Shown here: in pieces, positions 46,818 to 58,720 of the stretch | Position numbering within the stretch: the stretch's first letter is position 1 | How the letters are laid out: every line of letters begins with the position of its first letter | Source: Sipunculus nudus | Taxonomy: Eukaryota > Annelida > Sipuncula > Golfingiida > Sipunculidae | DNA length: 64,000 bases | Assembly: GCA_026874595.1 (NCBI GenBank) | Contig: CM049308.1 | Coordinates: 50,846,624-50,910,623, forward strand | Direction: 5' to 3' | Position numbers and translations under genes: made by a program | Notes under the pieces: model-generated | What the model was told of the DNA's origin: nothing | Seen by the model: only the letters and a program-made list of their open reading frames with translations | Databases searched by the model: none

Positions 46818-47923
46818 TTACCAAATCAAGGCTGAAAAGATCTGATGGGACTGTATTGTATAAATACCAAAGTGTGAGTATGTTATTCTTCGATATATAT
46901 ATATATATATATGGAGTTTTGCCTTCCAGAATGTAAATATCTCCCTGGCTGCCGGATAACGGAAGAATGCAATACATTTCTTAATAAGTTATCAATGTTA
47001 ATAGTCTTCATGTGGTGCTGGTGTGTCTGTGAAGGTCACGTGGTTTTATTTATTTTCCTCATTTAACATTTATAAAAGCCCTGAAACCTTGGTCCCTTTT
47101 GGACATGAAACTTAAGCAGAAATGTTAATATAATAATCTTTTTTTTACCTGAGAGCTCGTACTCTCTATACCAAACAAGGCTAAAAAATAGGGGCTTAGG
47201 TATCTCATTCCCCCATAATCCTGGTCAGAAAACATCAGCATTTAACATCCTCCTCCCATTTCTGTGATCCTTGTATGTTGTGCCTTTTTATATTTAGCCT
47301 TTCTTAGTCCCCTGTGGGATACTTTGCAAATTTGTAATATTGTTCTGATATATTTCAAATAAAGCAAATGAAATTGTGTATAATTTTTTAATCTGAAATT
47401 GAAAAGTAATGTGCGAGACTGCTGTAAACCAGCTTCCACAGATACTGGACTTTGTTCTATTGTACTGTGTCAAATAATAAAAGACATACTGTCACTCAAA
47501 TATGTGTTAAATACAATTTTTTGTTACTGTGTAGGATGAATATGTGGATAAAAACTTATTATTTCCCTTATGTTCATAAAATATATTGGGTTAACTTCAT
47601 TTTTTTTTGTAGCATAGAGAAAATTGAACGGATAAGGAAAACAGCTGAAAAGATCTTGGTTTAAGTTTGGAGGACATAGATATTATTTATGAAAATAAAG
47701 TTATGGATATGATGAAAAAATGGTTAAAAAATAAAGCTTGCTCAGTGATTATATTGTCTGGCTAAAATCAGGCCGAAGGTTGCAGTCACTTAAATGCCAA
47801 ACAAACAGGCACTCAAACTCATTTGTACCTCAGGCGATAAGAATGTTTAATGCAAAGATACATCACAATATCATTACTACATTTCTTTCTTAATTCTTAC
47901 TCCTGTTAAAGTAATATAATATA

Positions 47924-47974
<51 letters not shown>

Positions 47975-47980
47975 CGGTGG
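46818..47980. other. Non-coding stretch left of the Gypsy element
   Basis: Microsatellites are at 46893-46911 and 47926-47972. Frames of 65-70 codons have no family features. This is where a 5' LTR of the Gypsy element and exon 1 of unit 3 would be expected; neither is visible. Confidence 0.4.
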
Positions 47981-48247
47981 AGGAATGGATCAAGGAAGTA
48001 TAATCCATTCCAGGAACAGTGCATACACCATCAGATTTCTGTAGTATCGAGAAAACAAACTGACTTTTCACGGAAAGGACAACCGGCGCGGCATTGTCGC
48101 GGGTGAGCGATAACACAGGATAGTGTGAAATTACTGACATTACAAGGGGATTAGTCGTGAATATTCGTCGTGGAAACGAACTTTGGTGAGTGTACCTCTT
48201 GAATATTGTCACTATACCGTGTAATTGATGAACTTGAGAGACTAGTG

Positions 48248-49201
48248 ATGTCAGACGCAGATGACAATACCCCATTTCCGGGCATCAGGCCCCCACAACC
48301 GCTAACGTTGGGATCGACCCAAATAGAAAATTGGAAGATATTTAAACAGCGCTGGCACACGTACGCAGTTCTATCTAAACTTGACAGACAACCACGTGAA
48401 ATACAAATTGCACTTCTCATTAACTGTCTTGCTGATGATGCCCTGAGAGTGTACAATGGCTTTAAATTCGCCACAGATGAGACCACAAGGACCGTTAAAG
48501 AGATAATTGAGGCCTTTGAAAAATTCAGCGTTGGGGAAATAAATGAAACATACGAGAGATATGTCTTCAACAAAAGATGTCAAGCAGAGGGTGAGTCTTT
48601 TGAGACATTCTATGCAGAGCTACGATCATTAGTGAAAACCTGTAACTATTGTGAGGAATGCATTGACTCAATGCTCCGTGATAGAATAGTTCTGGGCATA
48701 AGAGACCCAAGAACCAGAATGGACCTCTTAAAGGAAAGGCAACTCTGCCTCACAAAATGTGTTGACATATGTAAAACTGCTGAAAGTGTAACTATGCAGA
48801 CCAGTGCACTGCAAGATGAAACTGTGAATGTTGTCAGACCCAATCAAAAGTACAGACAGCGAAAAAAGGGGCCACAGGCAGAAGCAAAAGAGACCTATGA
48901 GGACAAACCTAGGCAGGTGCATAAAGAATGCAAATTTTGCGGGTCAATTCACAGGATGAGGAAAGAAGCGTGCCCTGCATGGGGAAAAACATGCAATAAG
49001 TGCCAAAAGAAGAACCACTTTGCATCAAAATGTCACTCAGAAAGATTTAAACAAATCTGTGAAAGAGAATATGTCAGTTCAGAAGAATCTTCAGATGATG
49101 AATGGTTAAATACTGTCCGATCATCACACAAAAATCAGAAAGTTAGTTGGACAGAGTCTGAAGAAGAATGGCTCAAAACGCTAAAATCCAATGGAACTTA
49201 G
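48248..49201 (+). CDS. Gypsy Gag-like protein with two zinc knuckles
   Basis: The ATG at 48248 (SDADDNTPFPG) gives 317 aa; the frame is open from about 48206. The capsid-like region has WKIFKQRWHTYAVLS and YNGFKF-type blocks. Near the C-terminus are two Cys-His boxes: C-x2-C-x3-H-x6-C (CKFCGSIHRMRKEAC) and a canonical C-x2-C-x4-H-x4-C (CNKCQKKNHFASKC). Gag packages element RNA into particles. It ends in a single TAG (49199-49201), after which the protease frame continues in the same reading frame. The frame is otherwise intact, unlike pol. Confidence 0.85.
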   Translation: MSDADDNTPFPGIRPPQPLTLGSTQIENWKIFKQRWHTYAVLSKLDRQPREIQIALLINCLADDALRVYNGFKFATDETTRTVKEIIEAFEKFSVGEINETYERYVFNKRCQAEGESFETFYAELRSLVKTCNYCEECIDSMLRDRIVLGIRDPRTRMDLLKERQLCLTKCVDICKTAESVTMQTSALQDETVNVVRPNQKYRQRKKGPQAEAKETYEDKPRQVHKECKFCGSIHRMRKEACPAWGKTCNKCQKKNHFASKCHSERFKQICEREYVSSEESSDDEWLNTVRSSHKNQKVSWTESEEEWLKTLKSNGT

Positions 49202-50065
49202 AGATTAGAATGTGTTCTGATCGTAGAAGGGTCAGAAGTAGTATTTGAAATAGACACAGGAGCGTCCTGTAATACATTACCAAAGAAATATGCCAAATCA
49301 ATTGAGCCAAAGAAAAAGAAACTTAATATGTGGAATGACAGCACATACACTTCAATTGGCACATGCAGATGCTCGGTGCGGATTCCAAAGAACAAAAAGA
49401 AATACAGCCTACCCTTCACAGTGGTTGACGATAACATTGGTCTGACTCATCTAATAGGCCTGAAGACTGCACTTGACATGAATTTAGTGAAAGTACTAGA
49501 AAGGAACATAGAGAGATTATCCTTTGTTAAAGAAAATGTGCAGCTTTACCAACCGATGCAGTCACCTGTTTTTGACGGGAAGTTGGGCAAATTGCCCGGA
49601 AAGATAAAGCTCAGGGTAAAAGACGACGCGGTACCAGTGATAATGCCTTTGCGCCGAACTCCAGTAGCCATACGAGACAAATACAAAAAAGAGTTGGACA
49701 GACTTGAAAAGCTTGATGTCCTAGCTAAAGTGAAAGAACCAACTAAATGGCTTAGTCAACCGGTGTGGCAATACAAAAGAAATGGTGACTAAAGGGTGTG
49801 CCTAGATCCACCAGAGCTCAATAAAGTCTTGATACGAGAGCACCAGACATTGCCAGTCCTTGAAGAGAAAATACATGAGCTAGGTCAAAGTCGTGTTTTC
49901 TCAAAAGCAGATCTATCGTCAGGATATTGGCATGTTGAACTTGAGGAAGAATCAAGCTTCCTGACCACATTTCAGACATGCCACGGTCGCTATAGATGGA
50001 AACGACTACCCTTTGGAATATGTTTCGGCAGAAATATTCCAGCGAAAACTCGCAGAAGCGCTTGA
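49202..50065 (+). pseudogene. Gypsy pol, protease and N-terminal reverse transcriptase part
   Basis: In frame with gag. A protease active-site segment FEIDTGASCNTLP (retroviral-type D-T-G-A) lies at about 49240-49280. The connection to RT follows, with the block PVIMPLRRTPVAIRDKYKKE. A TAA at 49790-49792 falls within the N-G-x-R-V-C-L-D-P block. The frame then resumes with LP-V-L-EE, FSKADLSSGYWH (first catalytic Asp) and RLPFGI, before a frameshift at about 50010-50020. Confidence 0.8.
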
Positions 50066-50744
50066 AGGGGTCCCAGGGATTTTATGCATTGCAGACGATG
50101 TCATCATACATGGTAAGGACGTCGAACAACATGACAAACATTTGAGAGCCTTTCTCGAGCGATGCTCCCAGATGGGAATCAAACTGAACATAGATAAGTT
50201 CGAACTGCGAACAAAGAAAATAGCTTTCATGGGACATGTAGTGACCGAAAACGGGCTGCAATCAGACCCTGAAAAAATTAAAGCTATCACTCAGATGAAG
50301 GAACCCCAAAATGTGAATGAACTCAGAAGATTTGTTGGTTGCGTGAACTATATGGCAAAATTCTTACCTAATCTCAGCCAGATCCTCAAGCCTCTCTTAG
50401 ACCTCCTAAAAAAAGATGTTCCGTTCCAGTGGGCTATTTCACAACAAGAGACCTACGACAAGGTCAAGAAACTCATCACTGAGACACCAGTGCTAGCTTT
50501 CTACGATCCTACAAAGCCGCTAGTGATCGAAAATGACGCAAGTGAATACGGCCTTGGCTCAGCTATATTTCAAGAGGGGAGACCAATCGCGTTCGCCAGT
50601 AGGACACTTACGGAAACAGAGCGGCGATATGCCCAAATTGAAAAGGAAATGCTGGCGGTGACTATGGCCTCACCAAGTTCCACTACTACACGTACGGGCG
50701 ACATGTCACAGTCATTACGGATCACAAGCCCCTTGTGTCCATAA
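50013..50744 (+). pseudogene. Gypsy pol, reverse transcriptase catalytic core and RNase H start
   Basis: In the +1 frame relative to gag. EIFQRKL, then IADDVIIHG with the paired catalytic Asp residues, GHVVTENGLQSDPEKI, and LRRFVGCVNYMAKFLP, all standard Gypsy RT blocks. The RNase H start follows with NDASEYGLGSAIFQ and FASRTLTETERRYAQIEKE. A one-base loss at about 50665 moves the frame back to that of gag. Confidence 0.82.
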
Positions 50745-51697
50745 GGAAAAAGCCCCTCGCCAAGGCACCACGACGACTACAAAACCTTCTCTTGAAGTGT
50801 CAAGAATACAATTTTGAGCTAGAATACAAAAAGGGAAAGGCCATCCCAGTGGCCGACACGCTATCACAATCACCTGTGGACAAATCCAATGAAGAGTCCA
50901 TTCGTCAAGTGTATTACACCCCACTCAACAGGAATCGCCGTCATGAGCTCAGAGTAGCAACAGCAGCTGACGATGATATGCAAGCATTGAAGGAAATCAT
51001 AATGAAAGGGTGGCCTGACAACAAGACCGCCCTAAGCTCCACTGTCACGCCGTTCTTCGATTATCGAGATGAACTGACCGTACAAGATGGACTCATACTC
51101 AGAGGAGAGAGAGTTGTTATACCAGCTGGCATGAGAAGAGACATGAAAAAGAAAGTACATGCGGGACACCAAGGCATAAATTCATGCTTGCGCAGAGCCA
51201 GACAACTCATATTTTGGCCAGGTATGTCAGCTGACATAAGACAGTACGTAGAAGGGTGTAAAACATGTGCGCTGTACAAGGACCGACAACAGACAGAGCC
51301 GCTTATCATGAATGAGATACCCGAGTTACCCTTTAAACACATAGCCACAGACATTTTTACACTAGCTAACCAAGATTACTTGGTAACAGTAGACATTTAC
51401 AGCACATTCATAGAGGTGGACCCTTTAGAACGATCCACCACTGAAGAAGTCATAACAAAACTGAAACCACACTTCGCAAGACATGGGGTACCCGTTAAAG
51501 TGATGAGCGACAATGGGCCCCAATTTTCGTCGCGAGAGTTTGCAAAGTTCGCTGCAGAATGGGACTTCCTCCATGAAACATCCAGTCCAGATCACGGCCA
51601 AGCCAATGGGGCAGCGGAGGCAGCCGTTAAAACAGAAAAAAAGAATGTGGCGAAAATGTCTCAAAACGAGGGAGGATCCTTATATTGGTTTGCTTAA
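50665..51697 (+). pseudogene. Gypsy pol, RNase H end and integrase
   Basis: After TDHKPL, the end of RNase H, the integrase zinc-binding part has H-x3-H (HAGHQ) and C-x2-C (CKTC). The catalytic core follows: TDIFTL with the first Asp, MSDNGPQF with the second, and NGAAEAAVK with the Glu, so all three D-D-E residues are present. The frame breaks at about 51640 and continues in another frame to 51773. Integrase inserts the DNA copy into the genome. Confidence 0.84.
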
Positions 51698-51793
51698 CAT
51701 ACGGAATACCCCAATTGAGGGGACACAATCCAGCCCATCACAAAGACTTATGGAAGAAGGACCCAAACATTAGTCCCAACAACAGATGACGCT

Positions 51794-52312
51794 TTGAAAC
51801 CTAAACATCACTCAAATGTGAAACACATCCTGGAAGCTAAAAGGGCCAAAGCAGAAGACAGACACGCACATAAACGCAATCTGAAATCACTATCACCTGG
51901 AGATGGTGTGATGATACAACCAGGACATGGTCAGATTGAATGGTCCCCAGGAAAGGTCAATCGACATCTGAAAGGCAAAAGCTATGAGATCACGCGAAAC
52001 GATGGGAGAATATTAAGGAGAACAAGACAACATCTTAGAGCCATACCTGAACACGAGGCATACAATGATAATGGTGCACCAATAGACGCGGATGAAAACG
52101 GGGACACACAGACAAAATCCACTAACAAAAGAACAGAGGATATAGCCGACAACAAAGGTACGGAAAGTTGCTCTAACAAGCCTGAGGAGGAGATATCCCA
52201 GGCTAGCAGAGATGCCCAGGAAACAGAGATGGAGACAGTGACCAAGAAAACCTCCAGGGGGCGAACAATAAAACTGCCTGTTCGACTCCGGGTTGACCTT
52301 GGGGCAAAGTGA
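51794..52312 (+). pseudogene. Gypsy pol, C-terminal integrase part and tail
   Basis: A basic region is followed by a small SH3-like segment (PGDGVMIQPGHGQIEWSPGKV ending in RILRRTRQHLR), typical of the integrase C-terminal domain. It is followed by an acidic, Glu/Asp/Lys-rich low-complexity tail ending at 52312. No envelope-like frame follows. Confidence 0.7.
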
Positions 52313-52591
52313 AGATAAAGTGCTTACAAAGACTGTTTAATGCATAAGTAAATTTTCATCACAGAAAGACTTTGCATAGTAAGAACTCAAAATCCTTTAT
52401 TAGTAATTAAAAATAATTCTTTCATGTACAACCCGAACTGTACATCATAACATACTAATTGCTATTAACAGAACCTCATACCAAGTCGTACTATGAGAAG
52501 CATTACCAAAACACCAAGATCATATGTGGTCTTCATTCATTTCAAATAACCCAAAGCTTTTATTTTTTTTTTGTTCTTTTAGAAAGGGAGA

Positions 52592-52823
52592 TGTTACGTA
52601 TATTAAAATTAACATTAATAACAGTTGGCTTTGTTTACATAAGCGAGCCTAGTAATTACCGTAAGCGACAGCATCACTCTCGCAAGCGGCCCCAGCCGCC
52701 CGCTCAGTTCAGAAATGTAATTTGATGAATACAGATGTTCGTGTCAACTGAATCTGAGTCTTATTGTTTGTGTGAAAGTATAAAACACGCAACACACATA
52801 AGAATCGGCCGAGAGATGTTACA
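52592..52823 (+). repeat. Probable 3' LTR of the Gypsy element
   Basis: It begins TGTTACG directly after the purine-rich tract and ends near GATGTTACA. It includes a TATA-like agtataaaa (about 52776). The boundary is inferred because no partner LTR is present in the window. Confidence 0.45.
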
Positions 52824-53114
52824 TCTAGATATGATTACCAAACAGTTCAACAATCTCGGGACCTGACGAAATGAACGGCTTTCTACCTTTCTGGTGTCAT
52901 ATACAATTATTCTCGATACTTCTTCTCATGTGACCGAAATACATTTCTTTGAAAATTCAACTGTTATATAACTATAGAAACAGTTTCTTACACCATTAGA
53001 TAGGGCTTCATTTATGATTGAAGACATAGATGATAAAATTAGTATAAACACCTGTCATCCGGCATAAAATCTAAAAATTAAATCCACATGCATGGTGTCT
53101 GGGTCAGTTCATGA

Positions 53115-56100
53115 TCATGCCGACTGGTCTATATCGACATCTAGTGGACGAGATCGGATGTACTTGAGAAACAAAGTCACGATAGTGAGAAGAACAGGTC
53201 CAAAACATATCAACGCCCCGCCACAGTAAAACCCATAGGTGTAGGTCCCTGATGAGTCCTTTATGTATCCTAGAACACATAGAAACATTATCCAGGTGGA
53301 TAAAGAAGTTAGTAAATGTCAGGAGGAGTATGAGGGCATGTACCTATTGAGGTTAAGACCAGAGTAAAAGCTAATCGGTAAGGCAAAAAAAATGGTATTG
53401 TTCTCAAGCACTTTTAAAAAAAATCAGTGCGGACGGCCGTTTTTTATATGTTTCGATAAAAATGTCATATGATCAGGGAAAAGCATGATAATAACAGAAT
53501 TTTTTGCTAAACAGGTATATAGAAGGTATAATAGAACTACGTATCAAAGGAAAGCATATCTTAATTGTATTATTTTATCTTATTGAAAGATGAAAATCAA
53601 AATAAAAAAAATTTGATTCGGGGGGTTAAAATTGACGCGGGCGGTGCCTTGGAACCATACCTTTTTTGGCCTAACAATAACATAATTCTGACGCTGAGAA
53701 TGTCGTTTATGAAAGAATTATTTTTTCCCATGTGCTGTCACGAGCTATATAATCAGGTCTCATCATTATTGTTATCTTATTACTTGTACACTTTACGGTA
53801 TTTAGGAATAGAGAAAAAATGGAAAGGATGTACAGACAGATTGACTTTCTTAGTTTCTCAGTGACGAAAGCCATCGAACTTGTATACCGTGGGCCTTGTA
53901 CATTGCTAGGACAATTCAATGAGTCTCTAATTACATCAATATTTGTGCCTACGTTAAAATAATTGAATGAATATATGTCATGATATATGTTACCTCCAAT
54001 CAGTGGTCCGATGGTGGAAGGAATTCCTTGTGCTGGGCCTAGTGCGCTGAGAGCTTCCGGGACCCGATCTGCTCCAACAAGGTCAGCGACTACTGTGACA
54101 AACTGTGCGGAAAATATTCCTGACGCGAGGATAAACAAACACCATACAACGGACAATGATATGAAGTCTGACGTTACTGGAAGTAGTAATGTAAACACGC
54201 CGGAAAAAAAGACCCAAGTCAGTTGCAACCCAAGACGGTGATTTCGAAAGAAGCTGAAGTCAAATAAAGGACCTGACATTAATCTTCCAATCAAGGCAAC
54301 CCCACTTGCAACAGAAACCAGGAGCGCTGTATCCATTGGCTTCACGCCCTTTTCTGATGCCAAGCCAGCAAAAAATGTAGTTCCCACAGAAACTCCTGCA
54401 TTTGTTGTGCAAATACATATGCAATAGAACAAAAATAACGGATTACACAAAAAACTACAGGTTTGGCGTATATTGCATAGAAGGCGGTGAACGTGCTGGC
54501 ACACGGTTGTATTTTTTATTTCTTGTTTAGGTGGGCTATCTTTCATCTGTCCTGACGATGATACAATATTAGGTGAATTTTCTGTGTTTATATCATTCAT
54601 TTGCACTGCTGATTCTTCGAAGATGTCATCTGTAATTTTCTCTAATGATTTGCCAGTCAGATCGTCAAGTTTTCCCAGTGTTTTGGTTTCTCGGATTGGT
54701 CTTAAGAGGGCGCCAGCGATCACCAAATGCAAAGAGATAGCACTTAGAATCAGGAGCATACCCATGTAGCCATAGGTGTCGGACATAAATTGTATCAACG
54801 GTGCAAATACAATGCCCCCTAGCGGTCCTCCCGCTGTGAACACCGCCATGGCACGCCCACGCTTTTTTTTGAAGGACTGCGCCACCGTTATGTTAGTACC
54901 ATCCATACTAAAGCTGATACCGATACCTGAAACAAGAGGGGACGAGGATATATATATATATAATATGTATTGTTCAGGTAAATGGGTACTATCTTGTATA
55001 TTATTTAACGAGCGACACATGCACTATTTCAATACCATTTTTCTGGCATTGATATATGAAAGATGAAGAGCATTGATCTGAAAATAAAAAAAAAACACAC
55101 AGATTTCTCTGTTTATTTGCTGTAATAAATGCTTTGCAGACAAGCGAGATCATTTTAAAAAGTCATTTTGGAGACAAGATAATTCATCGGCGGTATCTTC
55201 CGCGATGTGTCCTGGTGTAACATCAGCTGAACAAAGGTGTAACATTGGGGAAACACCGTGACATATCGGGGTGACATCGGCAATATGTGATCCAGGGATT
55301 TGGTAACGAAAGCACAGTCGCGGATTAACTGACGGGATATTAACCATCCGACGGGCTGTCCACGGATAGGCACAGACTGATGTTTATCAAGGTGTGTTCC
55401 TCCCGGGGTTCTAGGGTTAATTTCTTATTATCGGCTTATTACCATTTAGTTTCCGACAAAATATCGGAATACACACGGAGATGGTCAGGTCTGTTCCGGT
55501 CTTTCCAAGATCTGCTGAGATCTTGCAACTCGAAAACTGCCGCACGAACCATCCGTGATTTCACCGAGTGGTTCTTCACGTGAGCTTTGTCATCTTAACC
55601 CTTCCGTTGTTAAATACGCCCGTCTTTGACAGGACGTATTATGGTATACCGACGGTCCGTCCGTCCGTCTGTCCGTTTGTCGGTCCGCCGTTGTCCATCC
55701 GTTAACTTAAAGTGTAGCCGCGATAACTTAGGGATCTGATGGATTTTCATGAAACTCGCCATATTTTCTTACCAATAGATTATCTCGCCCGAGTATGATT
55801 ATAGGCAAAATCAACGCGTATTAATAAGGTCAGAGGTCACCAAGCTACTTTTTGTCGCCGCGATTACTAACCAAGAATGTGATAAATTTTGATGAAACAG
55901 ACGTATTAGCCAATATAATATTTTCGACTCAGGAAAAAACCCGGCGAATTCCATGCATATTTAATAAAATCAGAGGTCGCCATACTTTGATGTATTTTGA
56001 TGGCTTAACGAAAATCTGAGGAATTTTCATGAAACTCATAATAATATTAACCAAATGAGCTTCTCCCCTGAATTAAATTCTCAGCTAAATCCAGGCAGAT

Positions 56101-57330
56101 TTAATGAGGTCAGAGGTCACAAGACACACGACGCGCGAATTATGCCTCTTTGCGGTGCTCTTGTTTATTCTGGGTCTCTCCGTAATTACCGTAATATAGA
56201 ACCCGCTACTATACCGGTCAAATAACAGATATCCTTAGTCTATCCAACAGAGACTTTAGATGAGGCGACCTCGATCGGAGAACGAAAACGAATGCGTCTA
56301 CGGTTAAATGCCGGTTGAGCGAGGTCACAGCCGGAAACCCCCGGGAAACCACAGAGAACGACACGGTTTCCAAAGAGACATGATCTTGAGCCGAGAGATT
56401 TGTTCACGGACTGTCTATAGGAGATTTCTTCACACCAAGGATGAACCTCCTCCGGCTCCTCATCCTTGACTCTGTGACTGGGCCTTTATTGTTTTCCGCC
56501 TTAATGCCAGCAAAATAAAACACATGACAGACATACCTGGTCGCAGGATATTTTGTACAAGCAGTATTACAGGTAAGTTGGAATGTTGCATACCGTTTAT
56601 TACGCCGTAAAAGACGTAGACGCAGGCGAGATTCGGGGAGAAGGCGGTCAACAGAATACCCAGAAACTTGAGAATTCCACCAATTACCACCACCAGTCTG
56701 CCACCGTACTTCTTAGTGAGCAGGGCGGGAAGGAAGCCTGAAAAGATAAAGATTACCGAACTATATGTTGTTCGTTAAACGTATCAGTAAGCTAAAAGTG
56801 TAAGTAATCTTATCAAATGTAAATTCTAAATTTGGATTACCTGCATGCATATTGTTATATATATCAGTATATCTAATTTGTAGTGATCTCTGAAAAATAA
56901 AATAAAATTTGTTTCCAGCTGATTGAACACCAATAATGCGTTAGCTAAGCTGCCGAACACTTATACGATTAATATACAGGATTGGTCTTTTAAAGGATCT
57001 GCAACAGGCCCTAATAAATGATCTCGAAGAAACCTTAAGAATGAGAATCTTTGTTTATCGAAGTGAGGATTGATAAAAAAATTTTAATTTCCAATTTAAT
57101 TACTTGTTAGAATATATAATATGAATAATTACAGTACTTAGATTCCAGCTGACAAACAGAGATAGGGAGACAGCCCAAGCCGTTGCCGTCTTTGACTGCC
57201 CGAAATGATCCAGTAGGCGCTCGTAGATTATCGTCCCACTTCGGTAAAACCCGCCATTCACAAACGCGGTGATCACTCCTCCTAACACCACCATGAAAGC
57301 TCCAACTCTATCTTGTGAATCCATGATCAT
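53115..57330 (-). CDS. SLC16-like (monocarboxylate-type) transporter, unit 4, complete, 474 aa
   Basis: Exons on the minus strand are 57330..57138, 56737..56594, 54926..53994 and 53269..53115 (stop TGA 53117-53115). They sum to 1425 bp, uninterrupted, with phase-1 GT-AG introns throughout. A second in-frame ATG at 57324 aligns with the starts of units 1 and 5 and may be the true one. Exon 1 has VNGGFYRSGTIIYERL (segment 1). Exon 2 has FLPALLTKKYGGR between segments 2 and 3. Exon 3 has SFKKKRGRAMAV (residues 130-141), the segment-5 entry motif of the family, and TYGYMGMLL. Its polar central loop (about 190-260) and segments 7-11 follow, with Arg327 in segment 8 and Ala323 at the MCT1 catalytic-Asp position. 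Exon 4 has YGFYCGGALICFGPVLL and a short acidic tail. Likely a 12-pass plasma-membrane carrier; substrate unknown. Intron 2 holds a repeat element (55610-56170) and intron 3 a PIF/Harbinger MITE. Confidence 0.88.
53382..53671. mobile_element. PIF/Harbinger-type MITE, copy 3 (TAA duplication), in intron 3 of unit 4
   Basis: Begins GGC(A) and ends GGCC, with TAA on both sides (53379-53381 and 53672-53674). The right inverted repeat has ggaaccatacctttttt; the left is more diverged (atggtattgttctcaagca). The orientation matches the first half of the composite at 46339. Confidence 0.78.
55610..56170 (+). mobile_element. Mollusc-type repeat element with CCGTCCGT run, in intron 2 of unit 4
   Basis: The left part has an imperfect hairpin aatacg...cgtatt followed by atggtatacc and a CCGTCCGTCCGTCTG run (about 55660-55690). 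The body has three phased copies of (g)gtcagaggtc(a/g)c (about 55831, 55970, 56110) alternating with (a/t)ttttcatgaaact. The right end is ctctttgcggtgctcttgttt. It has no ORF. Its structure resembles Helitron-like short elements with internal repeats, but superfamily assignment is inference. Confidence 0.5.
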
Positions 57331-57659
57331 CAGTTTGCCCTTAAGGCAGAAGTATGTTTAACTTTAGAACAATTCAATTCAAAATTCACAGTAATTTGAC
57401 ATAATGCGTTGCAATATACTAGTATATATTTCTTATCACCGAAGCCGTGGTTCCTCTCATACTCTATTATCCAGTGATGACGTCATTGTTTTCTTCTCTA
57501 AAACGAGCAAGGAGTATAGACTATAGGCTATATCCACACGTCGCTGCACGAACTTTCATTCATTTTTATTGCGTATATGTGTATATGGCACATAATAAAG
57601 TCGCGTTTTAGTTGACCGGTAAGCATCCGATTGATAACTGCATATCGCAGTTTCTTGGA

Positions 57660-58260
57660 ATTATCCTCTGTTCCATAACAGAGGAATCCTTTGAGACTTA
57701 TATAAAATATTCACAATTCCTCTGTGTCATAAAGGTAGGTAAAATGTAGTCTTGGTCTCCTCCTTATTCCGGGCTGACACAAAACGGAGCAAGAGACAAC
57801 TGAATGTTTCCTTGGTACCTCCCTGGATATATGTCACACACTCAAACTCAGTCGCCATACATTCAATGAGTTCACGCTCACGCCAGAAGGTATCAAGTGA
57901 CTTGGCAGCCTATAAAGTTCCATATTTGTTCGTTGAAGTAACCACCTACATATCCCAGCGGGGTAGACTTTGGTCCAAAGTTTAAGAGGTAACATTGTTA
58001 CATTGTGTTATTTGCTCTAATCGGACAATGGCCGTTCTATAATGAGTTGACCTTTTGATCGAAATCGCAGCTAAGACGCGGTCTTCGAACAAAGTCACGA
58101 CTGTTATGTAACACTCATGAGCATTCAGACCAATAGAATCAGGATTATTGGTTTTTTTTTCTTCATTCGATCACTCGATCAGTTTTCTCTCAATTTCGTT
58201 CATTCAGTATCGAGGATTTAATGTAACATAGCATAATCTCGAGCCTAAATTTATTACTCT
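57660..58260 (-). promoter_or_regulatory. Putative promoter/5' leader of transporter unit 4
   Basis: Homologous patches are shared with the region upstream of unit 1 (28441-29100), for example attcacaattcctctgtgtc at 57711-57730. Because coding exon 1 follows a plausible acceptor (ccttaag, about 57345), a leader exon probably lies here. The similarity points to duplication of gene plus promoter. Confidence 0.35.
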
Positions 58261-58372
58261 TGCAGGATAAATAATCAATCTAAGTTCTCATTTTTATCCT
58301 CTGTTCATCATGCTATTCTTTACGAAACGCTTGCTGGCACCTGTTTTTCTGCGTTGTATACCAAAGTTTAAT

Positions 58373-58720
58373 ATCACGGGGACATTGTTGTATGCAGGGG
58401 TTTAATATCATGGGGACAGTGTTGTATACTGGGGTATAATATCACATGGACAGTGTTTATTTGTATACCGGGGTATAATATCACATGGACAGTGTTTATT
58501 TGTATACCGGGGTATAATATCACATGGACAGTGTTTATTTGTATACCGGGGTATAATATCTCATGGACAGTGTTTATTTGTATACCGGGGTATAATATCA
58601 CATGGACAGTGTTTATTTGTATACCGGGGTATAATATCTCATGGACAGTGTTTATTTGTATACCGGGGTATAATATCACATGGACAGTGTTTATTTGTTT
58701 ACCGGGGGTTTATATCATGC
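58373..58720. repeat. 39-bp minisatellite, about nine copies
   Basis: Units beginning ggggtataatatcacatgg repeat every 39 bp (for example 58470 and 58509); outer copies are diverged. Since 39 is a multiple of three and the unit lacks stops in one frame on each strand, both strands show long but meaningless open frames with a 13-residue period. Confidence 0.92.

Larger units (their letters stand above)
47980..52823 (+). mobile_element. Degenerate Ty3/Gypsy LTR retrotransposon, 5' LTR missing
   Basis: Plus-strand order is gag, protease, reverse transcriptase, RNase H, integrase, then a purine-rich tract (agaaagggaga) and a likely 3' LTR. This is the Ty3/Gypsy order. No copy of the 3' LTR sequence is seen to the left; the internal region begins right after a TA microsatellite. 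At least two stops and four frameshifts interrupt pol, so the copy is not autonomous. It lies between transporter units 3 and 4. Confidence 0.88.

Noticed and set aside
47877-48275. 132-codon minus-strand frame left of gag
   Set aside because: Runs through a TA microsatellite and opposite to the Gypsy element; not a gene.
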